Below, piece after piece: positions 8,285-17,244 of a stretch of 64,000 nucleotides of DNA. Within the stretch, counting starts at the first letter, position 1; every line of letters begins with the position of its first letter. The notes beneath the pieces are model-generated. The model was not told the DNA's origin. It was given only the letters and a program-made list of their open reading frames with translations, and did no database searches. The translations under genes and the position numbers were made by a program. Origin of the DNA: Actinosynnema sp. ALI-1.44 (lineage in GTDB: Bacteria > Actinomycetota > Actinomycetes > Mycobacteriales > Pseudonocardiaceae); NCBI RefSeq assembly GCF_001984155.1, contig NZ_MTQO01000031.1, positions 1 to 64,000 on the forward strand, in the 5' to 3' direction.

Positions 8285-9432
8285 ACGGGCAGAGGTCGCC
8301 GGATCTCCAGCAGCGTCTCGCGGGCCACCATGACGAGCGCAGCCAGCATGGCCACCGCGAGCCAGCGCAGGTCGACGCCCGCCTTGCCGAACAGGAAAGG
8401 CGTGTAGGACAAGAAGGACGCGAACTGCACGAGCAACGGCACCGGCCAGAGCCTGCGCGGGAAGTAGAACGCGACCACCACCGACAGCACGTCGGCCAGG
8501 TAGAAGTAACGCTCGTGCATGGCCGGCAGGAAGAACGGCACCAGGATCGCGAACAGCGCCGCCAGCAACACGACCCTGGGCACGGTCAGCCGCGCCCTGG
8601 CCGCCACCAAACCGAAAACCACGACCAGTGCGAGCAGACCCGTGAGCAGCACCCCGGCGGTCCGGATCAGGTCCTCGCCGGTGGTGACGCTCAGGAACTG
8701 GTACGCGTTCGGCGCGTTGAGGGTCAGTTCGGTGTAGTTCTGCGCCTGGGCGGTGTAGACCGACAGCAAGTGCCCCGGATCCGCCCCGGCGAGCAACGCG
8801 GGGCCGTCCAGCAGGAGCACGACACCGGGGACGACCAGCAATCCCGGCCACGGCACCTTGCGCAGCAGAACCAGCGCGAGCAGCAGCGGGAACAGGAACA
8901 CGACCTGCAGTTTGAAAGCCAGCGCGAGGCCGAAGAACACACACGCCAGCCACGGCCGTGAGCGCACCGCGTAGTACACGCCGCCGATCCCGAATGCCGC
9001 GTAGATCGCATCGCACTGCGCCCACAACGCCCCGTTCGTCATGACCGTCGGAAGCACGCTGACCATGACGGCGGCGACGAACGGCCACCAGCCGCGCGGG
9101 TATTTCACCGCGACCAGTTTGTAGACGTAATACGCGAGTACGACGTCGAAGATCACCGAGATCGCCTTGACCCCGGCCAGCACGGGAACCGGCAGGTAGG
9201 TCAGAATCGCCAGGAGGTACAGGTACGGCACGTTGTAGTCGGCGAACTGGTACCGCATCGCGGAAAACCCGCCGTTGGCCGAGATGAACTCGTACCACTG
9301 GGCGACGAACGCCCGGTAGTCGAGTGATTCGAACGGGAACATCACCAGCCGCACGGCGAGCGAGGTCAGCACGATCACGGCGGCGAAGGCAAGAATCGGG
9401 GCCGGGCGGGCTATTCGGTTCACGACACCCAC
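8281..9432 (-). CDS. GT-C-fold membrane mannosyl/glycosyltransferase-like protein
   Basis: 383 aa from a GTG, about ten hydrophobic helices, with an acidic residue in the first loop (SLDYRAFVAQW) that fits the metal/lipid-phosphate-binding aspartate of GT-C enzymes. A conserved W-A-Q-C-D segment (GALWAQCDAIYAAFG) and an AMHERYFYLAD loop resemble PIG-M/DUF2029-type polyprenyl-phosphate-mannose transferases. It would add a sugar on the outer membrane face from a lipid-linked donor. Acceptor and sugar cannot be read. A GTG 9 nt inside is an alternative start. Confidence 0.7.
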   Translation of the reverse strand: MGVVNRIARPAPILAFAAVIVLTSLAVRLVMFPFESLDYRAFVAQWYEFISANGGFSAMRYQFADYNVPYLYLLAILTYLPVPVLAGVKAISVIFDVVLAYYVYKLVAVKYPRGWWPFVAAVMVSVLPTVMTNGALWAQCDAIYAAFGIGGVYYAVRSRPWLACVFFGLALAFKLQVVFLFPLLLALVLLRKVPWPGLLVVPGVVLLLDGPALLAGADPGHLLSVYTAQAQNYTELTLNAPNAYQFLSVTTGEDLIRTAGVLLTGLLALVVVFGLVAARARLTVPRVVLLAALFAILVPFFLPAMHERYFYLADVLSVVVAFYFPRRLWPVPLLVQFASFLSYTPFLFGKAGVDLRWLAVAMLAALVMVARETLLEIRRPLPV

Positions 9433-9525
9433 CAGACCAGTCCCGGCGCGGTACTGGCTGTGAACCGGCTGGGAGATCGCTGAGCGTTTGCGAAATGGAT
9501 CGGGGTCCCAGCAGGCCCCGGCAGC

Positions 9526-10833
9526 TCACACCTCCACCGTCTCGTACGGGTCGCCCGCAGCCAGTCGCGCGAGCGTCTCGATGGCGGCGCGCAAGGTCTC
9601 CAAGGGTGGCGCCGACAGCGACAGCCGCACGGCGTTCGGGGAATCCCCTTGGCGCACAGCGAACGCGGCGGCCGAGGCGACCGCGATCCCCTGCCGCGCC
9701 GCAGCCGCCACGAACGCCTCCGCGGTCCAGCGCCCGGGAAGCCGCCACCAGCAGTGGTAGGCGCCCGGGTCCCCCTCGACCCGCAGGCTGGCACGCGCGA
9801 TCTGCTGACGCACCCGGGAATCGACGCGCTTGTCCGCGCAGATCCGCTCCACCACTCCGTCGGTGAGCCATCGGGCGGCGGCCTGCATGGCGAAGTGCTG
9901 TGCGCCGACGCCCATGGCACGTGCCGCGCGGGCGGCGCGCTCGGCCAGTGCGGGCGGGGGCGCGATGAACCCTACGGTGAGCCCCGGCGAGAGCCGCTTG
10001 GACAGGCTGTCGACCACGACTGTCCTTTGTGGCGCAACTGGCGGGAGGTCCTCGGCGAGGAACCCGTAGATGGTGTCCTCGATCGCGGGGACGTCGGCCT
10101 TGTCGAGCACGGCGGCGAGTTCGTCGCGGCGGGCTCTCGGCATCGTGACGCCGAGGGGGTTGTGCAGCGTCGGTTGCATGTAGACCGCGTGCACGCCGTC
10201 AAGGTCCGCCGGGGTGGGGTTGAGCCCGTGTTCGTCCATCGGCAACGGCACCAACGTGATCCCGCGCCTGGCGGCGATGCCCTTGATGACGGGGTAGGTC
10301 AGCGGTTCGACGCCGAGACGGCCGCCGTTGGGCACCAGCATGTCCAGCGCCACCGCGATGGCCTGCCTGCCGTTGCCGGTGAACACGATGCCCGCCGGGT
10401 CCGGCTCCCATCCCGCTCGCGCCAACATCTTCGACGCCGCGTCGCGCAACAGCGGAGTGCCGGTCACGCTCGTCGGCCGCAGCGACGTCTCCAGCACGTC
10501 GGCGCGCAGCAGTCCCGTCAGGCTTTCCGCCTGCAGCTCCGCTTGCCCTGGCAGCACGGAGAAGTTCAGCTCCAGGTCGACGGCGACCCGTGCCGGTTCG
10601 GTCAGCGCCGGTGCCTCCGGAGGCGGGATCGCGCGGACGAACGTGCCGCGCCCGGTCTCGCCGACGACCAGGCCTCGCCGCCGGAGCTCCCCGTACACCC
10701 GCGCGGCGGTCGAACTCGCGATGCTGTGGGCACGGGCGAACTCGCGCTGCGGCGGGAGCCGGTCGCCGGGTTTGAGCCTGCCTTGCGCGATCGCGGCGGC
10801 GTAGGTGTCGGCGATCTGCCGGTAGTCGTCCAC
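9526..10833 (-). CDS. MocR/PdxR-type GntR regulator with aminotransferase-like domain
   Basis: 435 aa from GTG 10833 (an alternative GTG at 10881 adds 16 residues but would begin inside the operator repeats). Residues about 1-65 are a GntR winged helix (GDRLPPQREFARAHSIASS). From about 100 onward the chain is a fold-type I PLP aminotransferase domain with the PLP-lysine segment VVVDSLSKRLSPGLTVGF (Lys in SLSKR). MocR proteins usually sense PLP or an amino compound rather than catalyse. It is divergent from an alpha/beta hydrolase-SDR operon, the likely target. Confidence 0.85.
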   Translation of the reverse strand: MDDYRQIADTYAAAIAQGRLKPGDRLPPQREFARAHSIASSTAARVYGELRRRGLVVGETGRGTFVRAIPPPEAPALTEPARVAVDLELNFSVLPGQAELQAESLTGLLRADVLETSLRPTSVTGTPLLRDAASKMLARAGWEPDPAGIVFTGNGRQAIAVALDMLVPNGGRLGVEPLTYPVIKGIAARRGITLVPLPMDEHGLNPTPADLDGVHAVYMQPTLHNPLGVTMPRARRDELAAVLDKADVPAIEDTIYGFLAEDLPPVAPQRTVVVDSLSKRLSPGLTVGFIAPPPALAERAARAARAMGVGAQHFAMQAAARWLTDGVVERICADKRVDSRVRQQIARASLRVEGDPGAYHCWWRLPGRWTAEAFVAAAARQGIAVASAAAFAVRQGDSPNAVRLSLSAPPLETLRAAIETLARLAAGDPYETVEV

Positions 10834-10834
10834 G

Positions 10835-10878
10835 ATTGCACCATATTGCACCGAGTACAATTTTTCTATTGCACCGAG
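10835..10878. promoter_or_regulatory. MocR-type direct-repeat operator with promoter
   Basis: TATTGCACCGAG occurs twice as a perfect 12-bp direct repeat (10844-10855 and 10867-10878, 23 bp start to start), and ATTGCACC appears a third time at 10835-10842. A -10-like TACAAT (10856-10861) for the plus-strand operon lies between the two long repeats. MocR proteins such as GabR and PdxR are known to bind direct repeats, so this is the probable site of the adjacent regulator. Confidence 0.6.
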
Positions 10879-10895
10879 CAAGTCGGCTGGTTAGC

Positions 10896-11660
10896 GTGAA
10901 ACCCGTGCTTATCGCGTATGAAGACATCGGTTCCGGCGACCCGGTCGTGCTCGTCCACGGTCACCCGTTCGACCGCACGATGTGGCTGCCGCAGGTCGAA
11001 CGGTTCACGCCCGGCCACCGGCTGATCCTCCCCGACCTGCGCGGTTACGGCGACAGCACGGTGGTGCCCGGCAAGACGACGCTGGACGTCTTCGCCCGCG
11101 ACATCGCGGAGTTGCTCGACCGGCTCGGCGTCGAGCGGTTCGTGCTGGGCGGGCTGTCCATGGGCGGGCAGATCGTGATGGACTTCTACCGCCAGTTCCC
11201 CGAACGCGTTCTCGGCCTGCTGCTGGCGGACACCTTCCCCGGCGCGGAAACGCCTGAGGGCGTGCGGGCGCGCAACGACATGGCCGACCGGCTGTCGCGT
11301 GAGGGCATGGGCCCGTACGCCGAGGAAGTGCAGTGGAAGATGGTGGCTGCGGGCAACGACTCCGAGCACGTCATGCGGATGATGAAGAACGCCCCGCCGG
11401 AAGGGGCCGCAGCCGCACTGCGCGGACGGGCCGAGCGCCCCGACTACACCGACGTGCTGCGAGGCATCACCGTGCCGACGCTCGTCGCGGTGGGACGGTT
11501 GGACGAGTACACGCCGGTCGAGGAAGCCGAACGGATGCGGGCGTTGATCCCGGGAGCCGACCTCGCGATCATCGAAGGCGCCGCGCACATGCCCAACATC
11601 GAACGTCCCGCGGAGTTCAACGCGGCGTTCGAGCGGCTGCTGAATACGGTGTGGGCATGA
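10896..11660 (+). CDS. Alpha/beta hydrolase
   Basis: 254 aa from GTG 10896, chosen because it lies outside the operator repeats; a GTG 9 nt further in is also possible. Oxyanion segment HGHPFDRTMW, nucleophile elbow GLSMGG, acid VGRLDEYTP and catalytic histidine GAAHMPN give a complete Ser-Asp-His triad. Probably a soluble esterase, lactonase or haloperoxidase-like hydrolase; substrate unknown. It overlaps the following SDR gene by 4 bp (ATGA), so the two are translated together. Confidence 0.87.
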   Translation: MKPVLIAYEDIGSGDPVVLVHGHPFDRTMWLPQVERFTPGHRLILPDLRGYGDSTVVPGKTTLDVFARDIAELLDRLGVERFVLGGLSMGGQIVMDFYRQFPERVLGLLLADTFPGAETPEGVRARNDMADRLSREGMGPYAEEVQWKMVAAGNDSEHVMRMMKNAPPEGAAAALRGRAERPDYTDVLRGITVPTLVAVGRLDEYTPVEEAERMRALIPGADLAIIEGAAHMPNIERPAEFNAAFERLLNTVWA

Positions 11661-12418
11661 GCAAGCAGAGGATCGTGTTCGTGACGGGGGCCAGCACCGG
11701 GTTCGGCGCGGCCATCACCCGGCGGTTCGCGACGGAAGGCGCGCGCGTGATCGCGACGGCCCGGCGGGTCGACAAGCTCAAGGAGCTCGCGGCTGACCTG
11801 GGCGACCAGGTGCTCCCGCTGGAGCTGGACGTGACCGACCGCGCGGCGGTCTACGCGGCCGTGGCCGGGCTGCCCGCCGAGTTCGCCGACATCGACCTGC
11901 TGGTCAACAACGCCGGTCTGGCGTTGGGCATCGCGCACGCGCAGCAAGCCGAGCAGGACGAGTGGGACCGGATGATCGACACGAACTGCAAGGGCCTGGC
12001 CACCTGCACCCGTGCGGTCCTGCCGGGGATGGTCGAGCGCGGCCGCGGGCACGTGATCAACATCGGTTCGGTCGCGGGCACCTACCCGTACCCCGGCGGC
12101 AACGTCTACGGCGCGACCAAGGCGTTCGTGCAGCAGTTCAGCCTCAACCTGCGCAGCGACCTGCACGGCACCGGCGTGCGTGTGACGTGTGTCGACCCCG
12201 GCATGGTCGGCGGGACGGAGTTCTCCACTGTCCGGTTCTCCGGAGACCAGGGCAAAGCCGACGCGGTGTACGCGGGCATGCAGCCGCTCACGGCCGAGGA
12301 CGTCGCCGAGTCGGTGCACTGGGCGGCGATCCAGCCCCCGCACGTCAACATCAACTCGATCGAGCTGATGCCGGTGGCCCAGAGCTTCTCGCCCTTCCAA
12401 GTCCACCGAGGTGGCTGA
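11657..12418 (+). CDS. Short-chain dehydrogenase/reductase (YdfG-like)
   Basis: 253 aa. TGASTGFG cofactor motif (residues 10-17), NNAG (about 89-92), catalytic serine in NIGSVAG and the YxxxK motif (YGATK) are in place. The overall pattern, including VRVTCVDPGMVGGTEF, resembles YdfG-type NADP-dependent 3-hydroxyacid/serine dehydrogenases. The start overlaps the hydrolase stop (ATGA), giving a two-gene operon that the divergent MocR protein probably controls. A 20-bp perfect hairpin follows 3 bp after the stop. Confidence 0.9.
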   Translation: MSKQRIVFVTGASTGFGAAITRRFATEGARVIATARRVDKLKELAADLGDQVLPLELDVTDRAAVYAAVAGLPAEFADIDLLVNNAGLALGIAHAQQAEQDEWDRMIDTNCKGLATCTRAVLPGMVERGRGHVINIGSVAGTYPYPGGNVYGATKAFVQQFSLNLRSDLHGTGVRVTCVDPGMVGGTEFSTVRFSGDQGKADAVYAGMQPLTAEDVAESVHWAAIQPPHVNINSIELMPVAQSFSPFQVHRGG

Positions 12419-12421
12419 GAA

Positions 12422-12474
12422 GCAACCAATGTGGCCTTCGTAGCGTTTCGCGCAACGAAGGCCACATTGGTTGC
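12422..12474. terminator. Perfect 20-bp inverted repeat, bidirectional terminator
   Basis: GCAACCAATGTGGCCTTCGT (12422-12441) is repeated exactly as its reverse complement at 12455-12474, with a 13-nt loop holding a further GCG/CGC pair. It fills the space between the convergent SDR and TetR genes, stopping 3 bp from either stop codon, so it can terminate both. There is no U-tract. Length and perfection exceed ordinary terminators. Confidence 0.75.
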
Positions 12475-12477
12475 ACA

Positions 12478-12957
12478 CTAACTGGCGTAGGTGGCGAGGG
12501 TTGCCGCGAGGACCGCGGCGGCGTCCGGGCGTAGCGCCAGGCCACGCAACGCCGCCCACAGGGAGGCCGCGACCAGGTCCGAACCGGGCACGTACGTCCT
12601 GAACCGCGCGAAGGCCGCTGTGCCCAACGCGGTCATGTCCGGTCGGAACATCAACTCGAACAGCGCGGGCCCGCCCCGGGCGAAGTCCACATAGGATTCG
12701 CACGCGGCGGCCAGCCGTTCGTGGGGTTCGCCGTCCGGCACCGAACCGAGGCGTTCGGTCAGCCGCGTGTAGCCGGTCGCCGCGAGGGCCGTGAGCAACG
12801 CGGTGCGGTTCGGGAAGTGCCGCAGCGGGGCTCCGTGGGAGATCCCGGCGTCGCGGGCCACCCTGCGTACCGTCACCGCGTCGACGCCTTCGCTGGCGAG
12901 TACCTCGAGCGCGCAGCCGATCAGCCGCTTGCGCGTGCCGTCGGCCACCGGGGTCAC
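12478..12957 (-). CDS. TetR-family regulator (short)
   Basis: 159 aa from a GTG at 12957 that overlaps the SGNH-hydrolase stop (GTGA). Residues about 8-55 are a TetR helix-turn-helix (GVDAVTVRRVARDAGISHGAPLRHF). The ligand domain is shorter than the usual 190-220 aa total, ending without the last helices seen in many relatives. A long upstream extension in the same frame is the shadow of the hydrolase gene. It probably represses its own operon through the 17-bp palindrome at 13774. Confidence 0.85.
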   Translation of the reverse strand: MTPVADGTRKRLIGCALEVLASEGVDAVTVRRVARDAGISHGAPLRHFPNRTALLTALAATGYTRLTERLGSVPDGEPHERLAAACESYVDFARGGPALFELMFRPDMTALGTAAFARFRTYVPGSDLVAASLWAALRGLALRPDAAAVLAATLATYAS

Positions 12958-13748
12958 GCCGTCTCGGGGACGGTGTGCCATTCGGTCACCGGGAGCAGCT
13001 GCGGGCGCTTGGGCAGCACGCCGTCGCCGGGCTGGCGGCCGATCAGGCGGTTGCGGATCCGGCCACGCACCAACGGCCACACCTGCTGGTAGGCCCAGCG
13101 GACGTTGGCGGTCATGCTCGGCGGTGACGGCACGCCGGGCAGCGGCTCCAGCCACGCGGGCTCGTGCGGCACGCCGAGGCTGGCCAGCAGATGCGCGGCC
13201 AGGCGCCGGTGCCCCGCCTCGGACAGGTGCAGCCGGTCCGGGCCGAAGTACCGCGAGTCGTGCGCGGCCAGGTCGGGCCACAGGTCCACGAGGACCGCGC
13301 CGTAGCTGACAGCGGCCTCCCGGATGGCCGCGTTGAGCGCCTCGATCCGCGGCGCCATCCGCCAGCCGAACGGCATCCGCCGCGCGATGTCGCTGAGCGT
13401 GAAGACGACGACTGTCGGCGCCAGCTCCGTCAGCGCCCGCACCGCGTCGTCGACCCGGCGGGCGATGACCCGCTCGGAGTAGCCACCCGACATGATGTCG
13501 TTGCCACCGCCGAAGAGGGCGACGAGGTCGGGGCGCAGCTCGGTGGCGGCTGGGATCTGCTCGGCGATGATCTGGTCGAGCCTGCGGCCGCGTACGCCAA
13601 GGTTGGCGTACCGGAAGTCGGTGTCGTCCTGCGCGAACCGCTCGGCGGCCAGGTCGGCCCAGCCGCGGTACACGGTGTTGCCGGGGTACGGGTCGTCCAG
13701 GCCCTCGGTGCAGCTGTCACCCAGTGCGACGAAGCGTTGGTATCTCAT
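12954..13748 (-). CDS. SGNH/GDSL-family hydrolase
   Basis: 264 aa. Block I FVALGDSCTEG holds the nucleophile Ser (about residue 12), block III is GGGNDI, and block V DRLHLSEAGH holds the Asp-His pair, a complete SGNH esterase set. No signal peptide, so it acts in the cytoplasm. The C-terminal 70 residues (after LLASLGVPHEPAW) are an extension beyond the hydrolase core. It is co-transcribed with the short TetR gene. Likely an esterase or deacylase; substrate unknown. Confidence 0.9.
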   Translation of the reverse strand: MRYQRFVALGDSCTEGLDDPYPGNTVYRGWADLAAERFAQDDTDFRYANLGVRGRRLDQIIAEQIPAATELRPDLVALFGGGNDIMSGGYSERVIARRVDDAVRALTELAPTVVVFTLSDIARRMPFGWRMAPRIEALNAAIREAAVSYGAVLVDLWPDLAAHDSRYFGPDRLHLSEAGHRRLAAHLLASLGVPHEPAWLEPLPGVPSPPSMTANVRWAYQQVWPLVRGRIRNRLIGRQPGDGVLPKRPQLLPVTEWHTVPETA

Positions 13749-13773
13749 TCACGTCCTAGTAACCTCAGATTCA

Positions 13774-13790
13774 GGTAGACAGTGTCTACC
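13774..13790. promoter_or_regulatory. 17-bp TetR-type operator palindrome
   Basis: GGTAGACA-G-TGTCTACC is a perfect palindrome with 8-bp arms and a 1-bp centre, 26 bp upstream of the SGNH-hydrolase start. The AGACAnTGTCT core is typical of TetR-family operators, and the hydrolase's operon encodes a TetR protein, so autoregulation is the natural reading. It is 57 bp before the divergent AlkZ-like gene and may influence that too. Confidence 0.65.
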
Positions 13791-13846
13791 ATGTCGCTCC
13801 GTATTGAGGCCAGGACCTGTCCGTTATTGGCCATACTGTTCGTGCT

Positions 13847-14935
13847 ATGACCGCATTGATCTCGAGCAGGGCACTCAACCGCGCCACGCTGGCCCGCCAA
13901 ATGCTCCTTGAGCGCTCCGACATGCCCGTGCTCGACGCGATCGAGCACCTGGTGGGCCTGCAGGCGCAGACGACGCACAGCTGGTACCACGGCCTGTGGA
14001 CCAGGCTGAACGACTTCGACCCGCACGCGCTGTCGAAGCTGCTGGCCGACCGCGAGGTCGTCCGGATGGTGCTGATGCGGTCGACGATCCACCTGGTCAC
14101 CGCCCGCGACAGCCTCGCGCTGCGGCCGTTGCTGCAGATCGTCAGCGAACGCTCGACCGCGAGCGTCTACGGCCGCAACATCCCCGACCTGGACAAGGAC
14201 GAGCTGATCGCCGAGGGCCGCAGGCTGCTCGACGAGAAGCCGATGACCTTCACCGAGTTGGGCCAGCGGATGGCGGAGCGCTGGCCGGGACGCGACGAGC
14301 ACTCGCTGGCGTACTCGGTCCGCGCGTGGGTGCCGCTCGTGCAGATCCCGCCGCGCGGCCTGTGGGGCGGCAGCGGCCAGGCGGTGCACTCCACCGTGGA
14401 GACCTGGCTGGGCTCGCCGGTCGACACCGAGCCCGACATCGAACGGCTGGTGTTGCGCTACCTGTCCGCGTTCGGACCGGCCTCGGTGAAGGACGCGCAG
14501 GTGTGGTCGGGGCTGACCAGGCTGGCCGAGGTTTTCGACCGGCTGCGCCCGAAGCTGGTGACGTTCACCGACGAGAACGGCCGTGAACTGTTCGACCTGC
14601 CGGACGCGCCGAGGCCGGACGAATCGACGCCCGCGCCCGTGCGTTACCTCTACGACTTCGACAACCTGCTGCTGTCACACGACGACCGCAGCCGTGTGCT
14701 CGTCGACTACAAGCAGCAGCGCCCGCGCAACGGCATGCTGCCCAGGCTGTTGCTCGTCGACGGGTACACCACCGGCTGGTGGACCGTGGAGACGACCAAG
14801 GACAAGGCGGTGCTCGTCGTGCACCCGTACCGGAACCTGCTGAAGAAGGAGCTCAACGCGCTGACCAAGGAAGGCCAGCCGCTGCTGGACTTCGTCGCGC
14901 CTGGATGCACCCACGACATCCGGTTCGAGAGGTGA
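13847..14935 (+). CDS. AlkZ/YcaQ-like winged-helix DNA glycosylase family protein
   Basis: 362 aa, HTH_42 superfamily (winged-helix DNA-binding, PF06224-type). The LVGLQAQ segment (Gln39-x-Gln41) matches the catalytic QxQ motif of AlkZ-type glycosylases, which unhook bulky or crosslinked DNA adducts. A characteristic DFDNLLLSHDDRSRV block lies at about residue 270. The start looks leaderless: TACTGT at 13834-13839 lies 7 nt before the ATG. AlkZ enzymes often serve as self-resistance for DNA-alkylating products, but here no such pathway is adjacent, so general repair is equally likely. Confidence 0.75.
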   Translation: MTALISSRALNRATLARQMLLERSDMPVLDAIEHLVGLQAQTTHSWYHGLWTRLNDFDPHALSKLLADREVVRMVLMRSTIHLVTARDSLALRPLLQIVSERSTASVYGRNIPDLDKDELIAEGRRLLDEKPMTFTELGQRMAERWPGRDEHSLAYSVRAWVPLVQIPPRGLWGGSGQAVHSTVETWLGSPVDTEPDIERLVLRYLSAFGPASVKDAQVWSGLTRLAEVFDRLRPKLVTFTDENGRELFDLPDAPRPDESTPAPVRYLYDFDNLLLSHDDRSRVLVDYKQQRPRNGMLPRLLLVDGYTTGWWTVETTKDKAVLVVHPYRNLLKKELNALTKEGQPLLDFVAPGCTHDIRFER

Positions 14936-14994
14936 TGCGGCACATGCTCCACTGTCACGCGCTTACATAAACGGGGCAACTCGGTTACGGAACG

Positions 14995-15023
14995 TTGAAT
15001 ACGGGCAGAACGCTCCTTATGGT
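14995..15023 (+). promoter_or_regulatory. Sigma-70-type promoter of molybdenum hydroxylase operon
   Basis: TTGAAT (14995-15000) and TATGGT (15018-15023) are spaced by exactly 17 bp. The hexamers are close to consensus. The predicted RNA starts about 25 nt before the ATG and includes an AAAGGGG ribosome site. Confidence 0.5.
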
Positions 15024-15056
15024 GATGTCGGTTCCCCACCCCGGAAAGGGGCTCCG

Positions 15057-17234
15057 ATGGCCACCCCCACCACCAGGCGCGGATTCCTCACCTTCCTTGT
15101 CGCCGCGCCGACCTTGACCCTCGCCACGGACATGTCCGCCGAAGCGGCGCTGCCGAGCCTGCCCGCGCCCGCGGACATCGTGGACCTCGGCGACGTCCTC
15201 ATCCTCGCGGGCACGCCCACGTCGAACATGCTCGTCCTCGAGGTGACGCCGGAAGGCGCGGTGCACTTCCGACTGCCGCGCGCGGAGGTGGGCCAGGGCA
15301 TCACCACGGCGGTGGCGATGCTGGTCGCCGAGGAGATGGACGTGCCCGTCGCCAACGTCCGCGTGTCACTCTCGGACGCGCGCCCGGAGCTGTTGTTCAA
15401 CCAGTTGACCGGCGGCTCCAACACGATCCGCTCACTGTACGGGCCGGTCCGGCGCACGGCGGCGGCCGCACGCGCCCGGCTGGTCGCGGCGGCCGGCGAG
15501 GAGTGGAATCTCCGGACGGCCGAGCTGACCACGAAGAACGGCGCGGTACACGCACCGGACGGCCGGGAAATCTCGTTCGGCGAGCTCACGGCCACAGCGG
15601 CGCGCTCGACCGCGGCGGTCACCGCTGAGCCCAAACCCGAAGCACACCACCGGGTCGTCGGCACCGAACAGTCCAGAGTAGACGCTCGGGCGATGGTCAC
15701 CGGGCAGCTAAAGTACACCATGGACCTCGACGTGCCCGGCGCGATGCCGACGGTCGTGCGCAGGCCGCCGACGATCAACGGCTCGGTGCGGACGGTGGAC
15801 GACTCGGTGGCCAAGGCGATGCCCGGCGTGCTCGCGATCGCGGTGGTACCCACGGGTGTCGCGGTCATGGCGGAGACGTTCGGCCAGGCCATCGCCGCCA
15901 AGGACGCGCTCAGGGTGACGTGGAACAAGGGCACTGTCGACGACCTGTCCGACCCGGACATCAAGGCCAAGCTGCGCGCGGCGGCGTTGCCGTTCGTCGT
16001 CCCGCCGCTGCTGACGCGACACGTGGACGGCGAGTTCGACTTCGCGTTCGTCAGCCACGCGCCGATGGAGACCAACTCGGCGATCGCGGACGTGCGCGCG
16101 GACCGCGCGGAGATCTGGGCGGGCCTGAAGTCGCCGATCGTGGCCAAGCAGACCATCGCGGCCGCGCTCGGCCTGCCGCAGGACAAGGTCACCGTGCACG
16201 TCACCCAGGGCGGCGGTTCGTTCGGCCGCAGGCTGTTCTTCGACGCCGCGCTCGAAGCCGCACAGATCTCCAAGACCATGCGCAGGCCGGTCAAGCTGAT
16301 GTGGACCCGCGTGGACGACATGCGGCACGGCCGGGCCCGTGCGGCGAGCCACCACAAGATCCGCGCCACTTTCGCGCTCGGCCGGGTGCTGACGTTCGAG
16401 CACCGCGTGGCGTCGGTGGAGACCGACTTCCGGCACGGCCTCGGCGAGATCCTCACCGCCACCGCCGCACACCTGCCGGTGGCGGGCAACCTCGGGTTCG
16501 CCGAGACGGTGTTCCTGACAACGGTGAAGGTCCCGTACGACTTCGGCGTGGTCACGCAGGTGCTCAACGAGGTCCCGCTGCGGATGCACACCGGCAGCTG
16601 GCGGTCGGTGTACTCGGCCAACACGCGGGGCGCCGAGGAGATCATGGTCGACGAGGTGGCCGCGAAACTCGGCAAGGACCCGGTCGCGTTCCGCCGGGAG
16701 TCGCTGAAATCCGACCGGCAACGCGCGGTGCTCGACAAGGTCGCGTCGGCGGGCGACTGGGGCCGGACCATGCCGAAGGGCTTCGCGCAGGGTGTCGCGT
16801 TCCACGACGAGTACAAGTCCTGCACGGCTTGTCTGGTCGAAGTGGACGCTCGCGATCCGGGGAAACCCAGGGTGGTCAAGGCGGTCATCGCGGTGGACGT
16901 CGGCAGGCCGATCAACCCGCTCGGAGTGCGGGCGCAGATGCTCGGCGGCCTGACCGACGCGATCTCCACGACCCTGCGCGCGGGCCTGCACATCGACAAG
17001 GGCCTGCCGCTGGAAGGCAGCTACTCCCAGTTCCACTACGCGCGGCAGAAGGATTCCCCGACACAGGTGGAGATCCACGTGATGCCCGCCAACGGCGAGC
17101 CCGGCGGCGCGGGTGAACTCGGTGTGCCCGCGGCGGTCGGCGCGATCGCCAACGCCTACGCGCGGGCGACCGGGATCAAACCCCGCAGCTTCCCGATCAC
17201 CTTCCCGGTCGACTTCGACCCCTTCCCCCGCTAG
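15057..17234 (+). CDS. Tat-exported molybdopterin-binding large subunit (isoquinoline 1-oxidoreductase/XDH family)
   Basis: 725 aa. The N-terminus carries a twin-arginine signal ([14 protein letters not shown]), so the folded, cofactor-loaded protein should leave the cytoplasm. Molybdenum-cofactor motifs include GGGSFGRR (about residues 382-389), [10 protein letters not shown] and the C-terminal [10 protein letters not shown] holding the catalytic glutamate. It resembles the IorB-type large subunit, which hydroxylates aldehydes or N-heterocycles with water as oxygen source. The 2Fe-2S subunit follows 10 bp downstream. No FAD subunit is present, as in the isoquinoline oxidoreductase type that passes electrons to the respiratory chain. 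Confidence 0.88.
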   Translation: MATPTTRRGFLTFLVAAPTLTLATDMSAEAALPSLPAPADIVDLGDVLILAGTPTSNMLVLEVTPEGAVHFRLPRAEVGQGITTAVAMLVAEEMDVPVANVRVSLSDARPELLFNQLTGGSNTIRSLYGPVRRTAAAARARLVAAAGEEWNLRTAELTTKNGAVHAPDGREISFGELTATAARSTAAVTAEPKPEAHHRVVGTEQSRVDARAMVTGQLKYTMDLDVPGAMPTVVRRPPTINGSVRTVDDSVAKAMPGVLAIAVVPTGVAVMAETFGQAIAAKDALRVTWNKGTVDDLSDPDIKAKLRAAALPFVVPPLLTRHVDGEFDFAFVSHAPMETNSAIADVRADRAEIWAGLKSPIVAKQTIAAALGLPQDKVTVHVTQGGGSFGRRLFFDAALEAAQISKTMRRPVKLMWTRVDDMRHGRARAASHHKIRATFALGRVLTFEHRVASVETDFRHGLGEILTATAAHLPVAGNLGFAETVFLTTVKVPYDFGVVTQVLNEVPLRMHTGSWRSVYSANTRGAEEIMVDEVAAKLGKDPVAFRRESLKSDRQRAVLDKVASAGDWGRTMPKGFAQGVAFHDEYKSCTACLVEVDARDPGKPRVVKAVIAVDVGRPINPLGVRAQMLGGLTDAISTTLRAGLHIDKGLPLEGSYSQFHYARQKDSPTQVEIHVMPANGEPGGAGELGVPAAVGAIANAYARATGIKPRSFPITFPVDFDPFPR

Positions 17235-17244
17235 GAGAACGACA

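Noticed and set aside
12958-13281. 108-residue N-terminal extension of the short TetR protein
   Set aside because: It lies wholly inside the SGNH hydrolase gene in another frame and is Arg/Ala/Pro-rich; the GTGA overlap gives a natural start at the TetR HTH.
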